From Pseudonocardiales bacterium (lineage in GTDB: Bacteria; Actinomycetota; Actinomycetes; Mycobacteriales; Pseudonocardiaceae): DNA of 13,623 nt. The stretch is from positions 1 to 13,623 of the forward strand of contig JAODNG010000267.1 of assembly GCA_025465385.1 (NCBI GenBank), read 5' to 3'. The translations under genes were made by a program, and so were the position numbers. The notes under the pieces were generated by a model. The model saw only the letters and a program-made list of their open reading frames with translations, was not told where the DNA came from and made no database searches. Shown here piece by piece: positions 1 to 6,289 of the stretch; positions within the stretch are counted from its first letter, which is position 1; every line of letters starts with the position of its first letter.

Positions 1-9
1 TGCGCCCAT
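1..9 (-). CDS. 5' end of a minus-strand gene leaving the left edge (3 codons visible)
   Basis: Only ATG-GGC-GCA (Met-Gly-Ala) lies inside the window, read leftwards from position 9. The call rests on a strong Shine-Dalgarno, AAAGGAG on the minus strand (23-17), seven bases ahead of the ATG. The short leader-like ORF ending 57 bases upstream supports it. The product cannot be identified. From the usual partners of this type of leader, a sulfur-compound transport or metabolism gene would be a reasonable guess, but nothing in the three codons shows it. Confidence 0.5.
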
Positions 10-66
10 GGAAGTTCTCCTTTGCTCAGGTCAGATGTGGCCGGGCGATGGTGTGTCGAGACGGCG

Positions 67-210
67 CTAGATCATCGAGCGCGGCACAACCGCGCTGGCT
101 AGCCGCAGGAGATCGACGTGCTGGCGCACGGTCAGCCAGGCATTGCGGAACACCGGACCGTCGAGCCGACAGCGGTGCGCACTGGATCGGCTGGGCGTGA
201 TGGTGGTCAT
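67..210 (-). CDS. Putative leader peptide (uORF) with an HVDLLRLASA motif
   Basis: This minus-strand ORF of 47 codons starts at ATG 210-208 with GGGAG (224-220) nine bases ahead, and stops at TAG 69-67. Its C-terminal half reads VRQHVDLLRLASAVVPRSMI. The pattern R-x-H-V-D-L-x-R-x-x-S-A is, as I recall, the signature of short actinobacterial peptides annotated as 'putative leader peptide'. Those lie upstream of sulfate, sulfonate or cysteine-related operons and usually end in cysteine. Here the usual terminal Cys is absent (SAVV instead of SALC) and the only Cys is at residue 14. A shorter form could begin at GTG 153-151 (28 residues), closer to the usual length. A seven-base-pair hairpin covers its last codons, and the next gene begins 57 bases downstream with a strong ribosome site, so the arrangement suits translation-dependent control. 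The motif is plainly visible; the regulatory role is inference. Confidence 0.6.
   Translation of the reverse strand: MTTITPSRSSAHRCRLDGPVFRNAWLTVRQHVDLLRLASAVVPRSMI
78..96 (-). promoter_or_regulatory. Hairpin at the end of the leader peptide ORF
   Basis: On the minus strand AGCGCGG-TTGTG-CCGCGCT forms a perfect seven-base-pair stem with a five-base loop, exactly over leader codons 39-45. A ribosome translating or stalled on the peptide would melt it. It could therefore act as an attenuator or a transcript-folding switch for the gene starting at position 9. No T-run follows it, so it is not a classic intrinsic terminator. Confidence 0.45.
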
Positions 211-231
211 CGCGGCAGGCTCCCTAAGAAG

Positions 232-260
232 TCACCAGAGACATTACTGTTTTCACCAGA
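232..260. promoter_or_regulatory. Direct repeat TCACCAGA x2, 21 bp apart, in the divergent promoter region
   Basis: TCACCAGA occurs at 232-239 and again at 253-260, a spacing of 21 bp or two helical turns. This puts both copies on the same DNA face. Between them lie back-to-back -10-like hexamers, TACTGT on the plus strand (245-250) and TAATGT on the minus strand (246-241). The site is therefore a candidate operator for a dimeric or tandem-binding regulator controlling the leader-led gene, the acyl-CoA dehydrogenase, or both. No regulator gene is visible next to it. Confidence 0.35.
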
Positions 261-322
261 CCTCCGCGATGCCTGGCGCGTGCTTCACCGCGAGGCCACC
301 GGCGCGCGACGAAAGGAGCCTC

Positions 323-1519
323 ATGGCACGGCTGGCTCAGACCGCCGGTCTCACCGAGATCCAGCGGGAGATCCTGGCCACGGTCAAGACATTCGTGGAC
401 AAGGAGATCATCCCGGTCGCCCAGGAGTTGGAGCACACCGACAGCTACCCGCAGGAGATCGTCGACGGGATGAAGGAGATGGGCCTGTTCGGGCTCACCA
501 TCCCCGAGGAGTATGGCGGCTTGGGGGAGTCGCTGTTGACCTACGCGCTGGTCGTCGAGCAGATCGCCCGGGGCTGGATGAGTGTCTCCGGCGTGATCAA
601 TACCCACTTCATCGTCGCTCACATGATCAGCCAGCACGGCACCGACGAGCAGAAGCAGCGCTACCTACCCGGGATGGCCGAGGGCAGCATTCGCGGTGCC
701 TTCTCCATGTCGGAGCCGGAGCTGGGTTCCGACGTCGCGGCGATCAAGACGAGGGCCCGACGCGACGACGATCACTACGTCGTCGACGGCGCGAAGATGT
801 GGCTGACCAACGGCGCCACGTCGACGCTAGTGGCGACGTTGGTCAAGACCGAGGAGGGTGCGGCGAAGGCGCACCACAACCTCACCACGCTGCTGGTGGA
901 CAAGCCGACCGGCTACGGCGAGGTCGCCCCCGGGCTCAGCGTACCGGGCAAGATCGACAAGATGGGTTACAAGGGCGTCGAAACCACCGAGCTGGTCTTC
1001 GACGGCTACCGCATCAGCACCAACCAGGTGCTGGGTGCGGCGCCCGGCAAGGGTTTCGCCCAGATGATGGATGGCGTCGAGGTGGGTCGGGTCAACGTCG
1101 CCGCCCGGGCCTGTGGCATCGCCATCCGCGCCTTCGAACTCGCCGTCGACTACGCCCAGCAACGCAAAACCTTCGGCAAGCCGATCGCACAGCACCAGGC
1201 GATCGCGTTCAAGCTGGCTGAGATGGCCACCAAAGTCGAAGCCGCGCACCTGATGATGGTCAACGCCGCCCGGCTGAAGGACTCCGGCGAGCGCAACGAT
1301 GTCCAGACTGGGATGGCGAAGCTGCTGGCCAGCGAATACTGCAAGGAGGTCACCGAAGACGCTTTCCGCATCCACGGTGGATACGGCTACTCCAAGGAGT
1401 ATGAGGTGGAGCGGCTGATGCGCGAAGCGCCCTTCCTGCTCATCGGCGAGGGCACCAGCGAGATCCAGAAGACGATCATCAGTAAAGGTTTGCTGCGGGA
1501 GTACGCTGCCCGGGGTTGA
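323..1519 (+). CDS. Acyl-CoA dehydrogenase
   Basis: A 398-residue FAD flavoenzyme of the acyl-CoA dehydrogenase superfamily, which oxidises an acyl-CoA to the trans-2-enoyl-CoA and passes electrons to ETF. The N-terminal helical domain covers roughly residues 1-122. The mid beta-domain carries FSMSEPELGSD (127-137), the FAD/substrate signature. The C-terminal helical domain has the RKTFGKPIAQHQAI segment (281-294), the HGGYGYSKEYEVER block (351-364), and EGTSEIQ (376-382). Glu376 sits at the usual catalytic-base position of short/medium-chain enzymes. Length is normal for the family. The start is ATG 323, with AAAGGAG at 312-318 in front. The frame stays open to 143, but those 60 extra codons encode unlikely sequence. 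The gene is monocistronic and divergent from the leader-peptide region. Substrate chain length or branching cannot be told from sequence, so no fadE number is given. Confidence 0.93.
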   Translation: MARLAQTAGLTEIQREILATVKTFVDKEIIPVAQELEHTDSYPQEIVDGMKEMGLFGLTIPEEYGGLGESLLTYALVVEQIARGWMSVSGVINTHFIVAHMISQHGTDEQKQRYLPGMAEGSIRGAFSMSEPELGSDVAAIKTRARRDDDHYVVDGAKMWLTNGATSTLVATLVKTEEGAAKAHHNLTTLLVDKPTGYGEVAPGLSVPGKIDKMGYKGVETTELVFDGYRISTNQVLGAAPGKGFAQMMDGVEVGRVNVAARACGIAIRAFELAVDYAQQRKTFGKPIAQHQAIAFKLAEMATKVEAAHLMMVNAARLKDSGERNDVQTGMAKLLASEYCKEVTEDAFRIHGGYGYSKEYEVERLMREAPFLLIGEGTSEIQKTIISKGLLREYAARG

Positions 1520-1602
1520 AGCAGACTGCGTTAAGACACCCTTGGGTGAAATACGGGCATTTCATGCCACGATCGGGTACCTCGTAGGGGAGGTGATGCG
1601 TG

Positions 1603-2118
1603 ATGACCAGTCCGTTCAGCGGCTACGGCCAGATGCCTGGCCTGCCCACCCCTCCCACCGGCTGGCCGATCGGTTCCTACGCTACTTACGCCGAGGCGCA
1701 GCGTGCCGTGGACCATCTCGCCGATAATCAGTTTCCGGTCGCCGAGGTCACCATCGTCGGAGTGGATCTGATGCTGGTGGAGCGGGTACTGCGGCGGTTG
1801 ACCTGGGGCCGGGTGATCGGTCAGGGGGCGGCGTCGGGTGCCTGGTTCGGCCTGTTCGTGGGCGTGCTGCTGAGCCTGTTCGCGACTCAGGCCGGGACCG
1901 GGGTGATTCCGATCTTGGTAGGAGTGGCCACCGGCGCGGTGTTCGGAACGGTGTTCGCCGCCGCAGGGTATGCGGCGACGCGCGGACGCCGGGACTTCGC
2001 GTCGGCGAGCCAATTGGTAGCCGGACGTTACGACGTGCTGTGCCAACCGCGACATGCCGAACAAGCTCGTGACATGTTGGCGAAACTGGCCATGGGGCCA
2101 GGCGCCGCGACTGCCTGA
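1603..2118 (+). CDS. General stress protein (GSP17M/YflT-type), two transmembrane helices
   Basis: A 171-residue protein. A Pro/Gly-rich N-terminus (about 1-22) leads into a short alpha/beta unit, SYATYAEAQRAVDHLADNQFPVAEVTIVGVDL. This resembles the N-terminal domain of actinobacterial 'general stress protein' (GSP17M family; Bacillus YflT is the namesake). Two glycine-rich hydrophobic helices follow (about 72-93 and 100-123) and then a soluble tail, SASQLVAGRYDVLCQPRHAEQARDML. The helix-Gly hairpin resembles glycine-zipper proteins. Biochemical function is unknown in the family. Start choice: AGGGGAGG at 1586-1593 serves either GTG 1600 or ATG 1603, and the ATG is preferred. It ends four bases from the stop of the convergent Nudix gene. 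Confidence 0.8.
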   Translation: MTSPFSGYGQMPGLPTPPTGWPIGSYATYAEAQRAVDHLADNQFPVAEVTIVGVDLMLVERVLRRLTWGRVIGQGAASGAWFGLFVGVLLSLFATQAGTGVIPILVGVATGAVFGTVFAAAGYAATRGRRDFASASQLVAGRYDVLCQPRHAEQARDMLAKLAMGPGAATA

Positions 2119-2139
2119 TCGTTCAGCGGGGAAGGCAGT
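2110..2139. terminator. Inverted repeat spanning the two convergent stop codons
   Basis: ACTGCC (2110-2115) pairs with GGCAGT (2134-2139). Inside lies TGA-TCGT-TCA (2116-2125), which contains the stop codon of the stress protein and, on the opposite strand, the stop of the Nudix gene. The structure would form in both transcripts, but it has an eight-base asymmetric loop and no T-run. Weak candidate for bidirectional 3'-end formation. Confidence 0.25.
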
Positions 2140-2536
2140 GCCAGCCGGCCAGGGCGTCGATGAGGCCGGGCACGACGGGCAGAGTTTCCAGGGTTTCCGC
2201 GTCACACCAGCGGACGCCATCAGCGTCGTCGCCGGCGCAGAGGGTACCTCCGGTCACTCGGCAGCTGTAATCGTGGATGTCGAACACTGCCCCATCCGGT
2301 CCATCGCGTTGCACATCTCCCAGCCAACGCGTGACCTCAACTGCCAGCCCGGTCTCCTCGGCCACCTCGCGGATCACCGCCTGCTGATCGGTCTCGCCAC
2401 CTTCCACCCGGCCCCCGGGCACTGACCAGCGGCCACGTCCCGGCTCGTGCGCCCTTCGGATCAGCAGCAGTCTGCCGGCGTCGTCGAGCAGCACCGCCCC
2501 GACGCACCGGATGCGCTGTGCTGCCGAGCCTGTCAT
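2123..2536 (-). CDS. Nudix hydrolase
   Basis: A 137-residue single-domain Nudix protein. The complete Nudix box spans residues 42-64: G42-x5-E48-x7-R56-E57-V-A-E60-E61-T-G63-L, with the metal-binding Glu residues intact. The SVPGGRVEGGE lead-in and the C-terminal GVRWCDAETLETLPVVPG stretch are typical of small NUDIX/MutT-like pyrophosphohydrolases. These cleave a nucleoside diphosphate linked to X; the substrate cannot be deduced. The start is ATG 2536-2534. There is no Shine-Dalgarno, but TACCAT on the minus strand (2550-2545) lies eight bases ahead, as expected of a leaderless transcript. The frame stays open to 2632, but the added 32 residues look non-coding and would occupy the divergent promoter region. 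Confidence 0.87.
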   Translation of the reverse strand: MTGSAAQRIRCVGAVLLDDAGRLLLIRRAHEPGRGRWSVPGGRVEGGETDQQAVIREVAEETGLAVEVTRWLGDVQRDGPDGAVFDIHDYSCRVTGGTLCAGDDADGVRWCDAETLETLPVVPGLIDALAGWHCLPR

Positions 2537-2680
2537 CCGCAGGGATGGTAGTACCCTTGGGAGTGTCGGGACGCACGGTCGACTCAGCTGCGGTACAACA
2601 CTCACGGATCGTGGACGGAACAGTCCGGCCACGACTGCGTTTGCGCTGCCCGCAGCGGCGAGACAGGTGGGTCAGGGTGA
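2537..2680. other. Divergent intergenic region between the Nudix and PH-domain genes
   Basis: Presumably holds both promoters. Visible items are the leaderless-type TACCAT (minus, 2550-2545) for the Nudix gene and a small hairpin CGCTG-CCCG-CAGCG (about 2645-2658) near the PH-gene start. I see no convincing -35/-10 pair for the plus strand. Confidence 0.35.
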
Positions 2681-3298
2681 ATGCGAGAACGTTCTGGCGG
2701 CGCTGAGATGCTCGGTCGACATTCCAACGTCCTGCTCGATCCCACGGTCGAGCGGCGGGTGATCCGGGTGCGGCGGCACTGGGCATTCCTGCTCAAAGAC
2801 CTGCTGATCACCGTCGGAATCGTGCTTGGGGCGTACTTACTGTCCCGCCTGGTCAGCGGTGTTGCGGACGGCCTGTGGTTGGTGCAGTCGTTGCTCTGGT
2901 ACGTGGCGGTCGGGGCATTGCTGCGCTTCGCCTGGAAAGTGCTGGAGTGGTGGATCGAGGTCATCATCGTGACCGACAAACGATTCATGGTCACCAGCGG
3001 CATCATCGAGACGAAGAACTCCATGATGCCGATCACCAAGGTGACCGACATGAGCTTCATGAGGCCCTTTTTCGGGCAGATACTCGGTTACGGCACGCTC
3101 CGCATAGAGTCGGCCGGGCAGAAGCAGGACCTAGAAACGATCAAGTTTCTGCCCAGGCCCGAGGAGGTCTTTCAGGCGATCTCCGGGTTGATCTTCGGCG
3201 ACAAGAAGCAGCCTCGTTCACACATGCTGGAGCCGCCGCGAAGCTCTCGTCGCAGGCGCTGGCCGCGCCCGGGATGGCCAGGCTCCGACGGCCGGTAG
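2681..3298 (+). CDS. PH-domain-containing membrane protein (bPH2/YdbS-like)
   Basis: A 205-residue protein with a short cytoplasmic N-terminus and two adjacent transmembrane helices, about residues 37-59 and 66-85. A bacterial pleckstrin-homology domain of the bPH2 type follows from about 90 to 170: EVIIVTDKRFMVTSGIIETKNSMMPITKVTDMSF, then GYGTLRIESAGQKQDLETIKFLPRPEEV. The 'TDKR...SGII..' and 'G.L.IESAG' stretches are the usual landmarks. The C-terminal tail is rich in Arg and Pro. The family is membrane-associated and functionally vague. Start: ATG 2681 follows a GGTCAGGGTGA stretch. ATG 2708 (MLGRHSNVLL...) is an equally good alternative and gives the N-terminus more usual for the family. 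It heads a probable operon with the PHP, nuclease and small membrane genes, with gaps of 24 and 17 bases and then an overlap. Confidence 0.82.
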   Translation: MRERSGGAEMLGRHSNVLLDPTVERRVIRVRRHWAFLLKDLLITVGIVLGAYLLSRLVSGVADGLWLVQSLLWYVAVGALLRFAWKVLEWWIEVIIVTDKRFMVTSGIIETKNSMMPITKVTDMSFMRPFFGQILGYGTLRIESAGQKQDLETIKFLPRPEEVFQAISGLIFGDKKQPRSHMLEPPRSSRRRRWPRPGWPGSDGR

Positions 3299-3304
3299 CG
3301 ATAG

Positions 3305-3320
3305 CCGGTGAAGACACCGG
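3305..3320 (+). promoter_or_regulatory. Perfect hairpin just ahead of the PHP gene start
   Basis: CCGGTG-AAGA-CACCGG forms six G/C-rich pairs (plus a G-T at the base) around a four-base loop. It ends two bases before ATG 3323 and occupies exactly the place of a Shine-Dalgarno. If ATG 3323 is the start, the structure should hinder ribosome loading or force coupling to the upstream gene. If GTG 3308 is the start, the hairpin lies in the first codons. Confidence 0.4.
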
Positions 3321-3322
3321 TC

Positions 3323-4189
3323 ATGCGTATTGACCTGCATGCCCACTCCACGGCGTCCGACGGAACGGATACCCCCGCGGAACTCGTTGCGGCTGCTGCG
3401 GCGGCTGGTATTGACGTGCTGGCCCTGACCGATCACGACACCACGGCGGGATGGGACGACGCTGTCGATGCGCTGCCGGTAGGCCTTCGGCTGATCCGGG
3501 GCGCGGAGTTCTCCTGCATCGCGCCGGATGGTAGGGGCGGTCACGTCTCGGTGCACTTGCTGGGTTACCTGTTCGATCCCACCTCGGCGGCGATCATCGC
3601 CGAGCAGGCTCGACTGCGCGACGAGCGACGCATGCGGTTGTCCGTCATGGCACGGCAGATGGCCACCGACGGGTTCCCGGTGGATCCTGACCAGTTTCTT
3701 GCCGGCCTGCCGCCGGAAGCTCCGGCCGGGCGGCCACACCTCGCCCGGGCACTGGTGTCGGCGGGCGTCGTGGGCAGCGTCGACGAGGCGTTCCGCCGAT
3801 TTCTCAATACCGGCGGCCCGTACTACACCGGTCGGGTCGATACCGACGTCGAGGCCGCGATTCGGATGGTTCGCGCCGCAGGCGGAGTGGCGGTCCTGGC
3901 GCACGCCGCGGCTCGCAGTCGGGGGCCCGTCATCGACCTCTCAGTGATCGCTGGGCTCGCCGCTGAGGGGCTCGCCGGGGTGGAAGTCGACCATCCCGAC
4001 CATGCCGCCGGCGATCGCGCTGCGCTGCGCGATCTCGCGGCCGAGCTGGGCCTGCTGGTGACCGGGAGCAGCGACTACCACGGTACGAACAAGACGGTGT
4101 CGCTGGGTCAGGAGACGACTGACCCGGAGGCGCTGGAGCGAATCGAGGAGCTGGCGGCAAGCAGCCGCGTCGCCGCGGTGACCGGCTGA
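3323..4189 (+). CDS. PHP-domain phosphoesterase (YciV/RNase AM-like)
   Basis: A 288-residue polymerase-and-histidinol-phosphatase (PHP) family metallo-phosphoesterase. Motifs in order: DLHAHSTASDGT (4-15; His6, His8, Asp13), LTDHDT (35-40; Asp37, His38), GAEFS (60-64; Glu62), GRPH (136-139), VAVLAHA (189-195; His194) and GSSDYHG (248-254; Asp251, His253). These are the expected residues of a three-metal site, and none appears missing. The layout matches the stand-alone PHP proteins related to E. coli YciV/TrpH, described as a 5'-3' exoribonuclease and 3',5'-nucleotide phosphatase, rather than histidinol phosphatase or DNA polymerase PHP domains. Start: ATG 3323 begins directly with the beta-strand MRIDLHAH. 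GTG 3308, five codons earlier, is possible. It follows the PH gene by 24 bases, so co-transcription is likely. Confidence 0.88.
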   Translation: MRIDLHAHSTASDGTDTPAELVAAAAAAGIDVLALTDHDTTAGWDDAVDALPVGLRLIRGAEFSCIAPDGRGGHVSVHLLGYLFDPTSAAIIAEQARLRDERRMRLSVMARQMATDGFPVDPDQFLAGLPPEAPAGRPHLARALVSAGVVGSVDEAFRRFLNTGGPYYTGRVDTDVEAAIRMVRAAGGVAVLAHAAARSRGPVIDLSVIAGLAAEGLAGVEVDHPDHAAGDRAALRDLAAELGLLVTGSSDYHGTNKTVSLGQETTDPEALERIEELAASSRVAAVTG

Positions 4190-4206
4190 CCAGTACGGTA
4201 GGCGCG

Positions 4207-5052
4207 ATGGCACCGCGAGCGCAGGGCGAGCTGCAACTCGGTGGTCTGCCCCGCCCGCTGGTGCGGCTGACTCCGGCGAAGCTCAGCACCTGGACCGGCT
4301 GTCGCCGGCGTTACCGGATGGCGTACCTGGATCGCCCCGCGCCCGCGCGGGGAGGCGCCTGGGCACACAACACGTTGGGCGCAGTTGTGCACACCGCGCT
4401 GCGGGCCCTGTTCGATCTGGCGCCCGGCCGGCGGCAGCCGCACGCCGCGGCCGCCCTGGTCGCGACGCATTGGTCTGGCGAGGGTTTCGCCGACCACGCC
4501 CAAGCCGGGGACTATCGGAGCCGCGCCCAGGACTGGGTGGCCCGATACGTCGACGAGCTGGATCCCGAACTGGAACCGGTGGGGGTGGAGCGTTGGGTAT
4601 CCGCGCCGACCCAACGGATTGTCGCGGAGGGACGCGTGGACCGCATCGACGAGCGCAACGGCGAACTGGTCGTGGTGGACTACAAGACCGGTCGCCACGA
4701 GCTCACCGTCGATGACGCTCGCGGTTCGCAGGCGCTGGCGCTCTACGCTTTCGCGGCCCGCCGCACGCTACGCCGGGAGTGTCGCCGGGTGGAGCTGCAC
4801 CACCTGCCGACCGGCACCGTGGTCGGCTGGGAGCACACCGAGCAGTCGTTGAGCAGGCACCTACGACGAGCCGAGGAAGCGGCCGACGAGATCGCGCGGG
4901 CCGCCGACACTCTGGCGACCGGGGGCGACCCTGAAATGCTGTTCCCACCCACCCCCGGTCGGGCTTGTTCATGGTGCGACTTCCGGCGGCACTGCCCCGA
5001 GGGCCGGGCCAGCGCACCCGAGCTCCGGCCATGGGCCCTGCTTGCACCGTGA
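4207..5052 (+). CDS. RecB-family PD-(D/E)XK nuclease with Cas4-like iron-sulfur cysteines
   Basis: A 281-residue stand-alone nuclease of the RecB/Cas4/AddB exonuclease superfamily (PDDEXK_1). Visible parts are the LTPAKLSTWTGCRRRYRMAYLDRP lead (Cys32), motif-I-type GAVVHTAL (His62), and GRVDRID (142-148; Asp145). Then come VVVDYKTG (155-162; Asp158, Lys160) and the Q175...Y180 (SQALALY) element, completing the catalytic core. Cys254, Cys257 and Cys263 (CSWCDFRRHC) plus the distant Cys32 give the one-plus-three pattern that holds a 4Fe-4S cluster in AddB, Cas4 and related proteins. No helicase domain is present, and no CRISPR or cas gene lies nearby, so it is not a Cas4 in context. ATG 4207 has a modest GGTAGG ahead and follows the PHP stop by 17 bases. 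Its TGA overlaps the start of the next gene. Confidence 0.88.
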   Translation: MAPRAQGELQLGGLPRPLVRLTPAKLSTWTGCRRRYRMAYLDRPAPARGGAWAHNTLGAVVHTALRALFDLAPGRRQPHAAAALVATHWSGEGFADHAQAGDYRSRAQDWVARYVDELDPELEPVGVERWVSAPTQRIVAEGRVDRIDERNGELVVVDYKTGRHELTVDDARGSQALALYAFAARRTLRRECRRVELHHLPTGTVVGWEHTEQSLSRHLRRAEEAADEIARAADTLATGGDPEMLFPPTPGRACSWCDFRRHCPEGRASAPELRPWALLAP

Positions 5053-5336
5053 CCGCGCCACGCCTCGGTGAGCGGATCCAGCGCGGGCTGTCGGGTGTGC
5101 TGGCGGGGGGCCTGGTTGTACTTGCGATCGCGGTCTGCGTGGCGCAGTGGCTGGCCGGAGTGTCAGGCCGGCCTGGACCAGGTGTCGCACCGGTTGTTGA
5201 ACATCTAATGGCAGCTGGGGTCGCGGTTGCGTTGCAGCTGACCGCCGACCGCTGTCGAGGCCGCAACGCGGCGCTGGCCTCCTACTCCATCGTGGCGCTC
5301 ACCGCTTGCGTGCTCTGGTTCGGCTGGTGGGCCTGA
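5049..5336 (+). CDS. Small three-helix membrane protein, function unknown
   Basis: A 95-residue hydrophobic protein. Predicted membrane segments are about residues 15-37 (GVLAGGLVVLAIAVCVAQWLAGV), 48-66 (VAPVVEHLMAAGVAVALQL) and 75-95 (ASYSIVALTACVLWFGWWA). GTG 5049 overlaps the nuclease TGA as GTGA, the usual sign of translational coupling, and no separate Shine-Dalgarno is seen. ATG 5031 is a less likely longer start. It is the last gene of the PH/PHP/nuclease group. I do not recognise the family. Confidence 0.65.
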   Translation: MTAPRLGERIQRGLSGVLAGGLVVLAIAVCVAQWLAGVSGRPGPGVAPVVEHLMAAGVAVALQLTADRCRGRNAALASYSIVALTACVLWFGWWA

Positions 5337-5341
5337 GCCGC

Positions 5342-5365
5342 GTTGGCGGTGGTAGGCCGACCAAC
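5342..5365. terminator. Hairpin between convergent operons
   Basis: GTTGGCGG (5342-5349) pairs with CCG-a-CCAAC (5357-5365), eight pairs with one bulged A around a seven-base loop. It lies six bases after the small membrane gene and 20 bases after the minus-strand hydrolase stop, so it could serve both convergent transcripts. There is no T-run, which is common in actinobacteria. Confidence 0.35.
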
Positions 5366-5385
5366 TCGGCGGCGCGGACCCGCTA

Positions 5386-6264
5386 CTAGCCGGCTTGGGG
5401 CGGCAACGCAGGAGCGAGCCAGGCCATCCAGGTCGGCAGTAGCACGTCGAGCAGGGCCTGTGGATTCTCGATGGCCGGTGAGTGGGCGGCATCGTGAATC
5501 AGCGCCATCTCGGCGCCCAACCGGGCCGCCATATCGCGCTGCACCGGCACCGGCCACGCGTCATCGGATTCGCCGAAGGCGACCAAGCAGGGGATCGCGC
5601 GGGTGTGCAGGGCGGTGGCCAGCTCGGTGACCCGGTCGGGTTCAGCCCGCAGACCGGTCGCCATCCCGAGCAGGCCAACGCTGGACGAGCCCAGGAAGCG
5701 GGCCCGCAGCAGGGCGGCCAGTTCAGGCGGTTCGACGATCCCGTTCCGAGCTTCGAGTAGCCTCCGGACGGTCTCGATGCCTTGGGTACGCATCACAGGC
5801 TCGGTGGCGTCGAGCAACTCTCGACGCTGTCCTGGGGGCAACCCGGCTGGACCTGAGTCGAGCAAGACCAGCCCGGTCACCGGGGCGCCGGCGAGCACCG
5901 CCGCTCGAGCCACCAACCCCCCGTAGGAGTGCCCCAGCAGCAGTACCTCGCCGTCGGCCGCCAGCTCAGCCACTAGTGCCGCGATGGTCCGACCCAGCGG
6001 GTCGGGGTAATAGTCCTGCTCGCACTCCGGGCCGGGGGACTCGTACTGCCCCGGCAGATCCACAGCGAGCACGGACAGGCCCGCATGACACAGGGGGTCC
6101 AGCAGGGCGGCAAAGTCCTCTTTGGACCCGGTGTATCCCGGCAGCAGCACGGCCACGGCGCCGACGGGCTCAGTGGGTTGGGCGCGCAGCGCTGCTAGTT
6201 CGGCTCCGAGCACAGTCACGTGCACGCGGCTGGCGCCGTGCGGGGTGATCTGTGATGCCGCCAC
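5386..6264 (-). CDS. Alpha/beta hydrolase
   Basis: A 292-residue alpha/beta-fold hydrolase. The oxyanion strand is AVLLPGYTGSKEDF. The nucleophile elbow is GHSYGG (Ser113 from this start), the acid lies in AFGESDDAWP (Asp234 or Asp235), and the histidine in HDAAHSP (His261). The triad is complete. The chain aligns with generic esterase/lipase-like members of the fold; the substrate is not deducible. Start: GTG 6264 lies 25 bases after the TGA of the upstream propeller gene. The frame is open to ATG 6336, but that start would overlap the upstream gene by 47 bases and gives implausible residues. Later GTGs at 6225 and 6219 are also possible. No clear Shine-Dalgarno is seen. It is the last gene of the leftward helicase/propeller group. 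Confidence 0.82.
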   Translation of the reverse strand: MAASQITPHGASRVHVTVLGAELAALRAQPTEPVGAVAVLLPGYTGSKEDFAALLDPLCHAGLSVLAVDLPGQYESPGPECEQDYYPDPLGRTIAALVAELAADGEVLLLGHSYGGLVARAAVLAGAPVTGLVLLDSGPAGLPPGQRRELLDATEPVMRTQGIETVRRLLEARNGIVEPPELAALLRARFLGSSSVGLLGMATGLRAEPDRVTELATALHTRAIPCLVAFGESDDAWPVPVQRDMAARLGAEMALIHDAAHSPAIENPQALLDVLLPTWMAWLAPALPPQAG

Positions 6265-6289
6265 CGGGTGGAGCTTACGAGTCGCACGC

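Noticed and set aside
224..637. Minus-strand open frame starting in the divergent region and running antisense to the dehydrogenase
   Set aside because: Low-complexity translation without motifs; high-GC shadow of the plus-strand gene.
118..1221. Long plus-strand open frame overlapping the acyl-CoA dehydrogenase
   Set aside because: It is frame-shifted over the dehydrogenase; its translation is Arg/Gly/His-rich with no fold motif, while the dehydrogenase frame carries all family motifs and a ribosome site.
1537..1548. CACC-CTTG-GGTG hairpin after the acyl-CoA dehydrogenase as a terminator
   Set aside because: Only four base pairs and no T-run; not distinguishable from chance.
1575..1580. 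SigB/SigF-like -10 GGGTAC before the general stress protein
   Set aside because: Attractive for a stress gene, but no GTTT-type -35 stands at the right distance, and the transcript would start inside the ribosome site. Too weak to annotate.
2537..2632. Longer N-terminus for the Nudix protein
   Set aside because: The additional 32 residues have no family similarity, would occupy the divergent promoter region, and start without a ribosome site.
4207..5052. Cas4 of a CRISPR system
   Set aside because: The cysteine and nuclease motifs are shared by many RecB-like proteins; no repeat array or cas gene occurs in the window.
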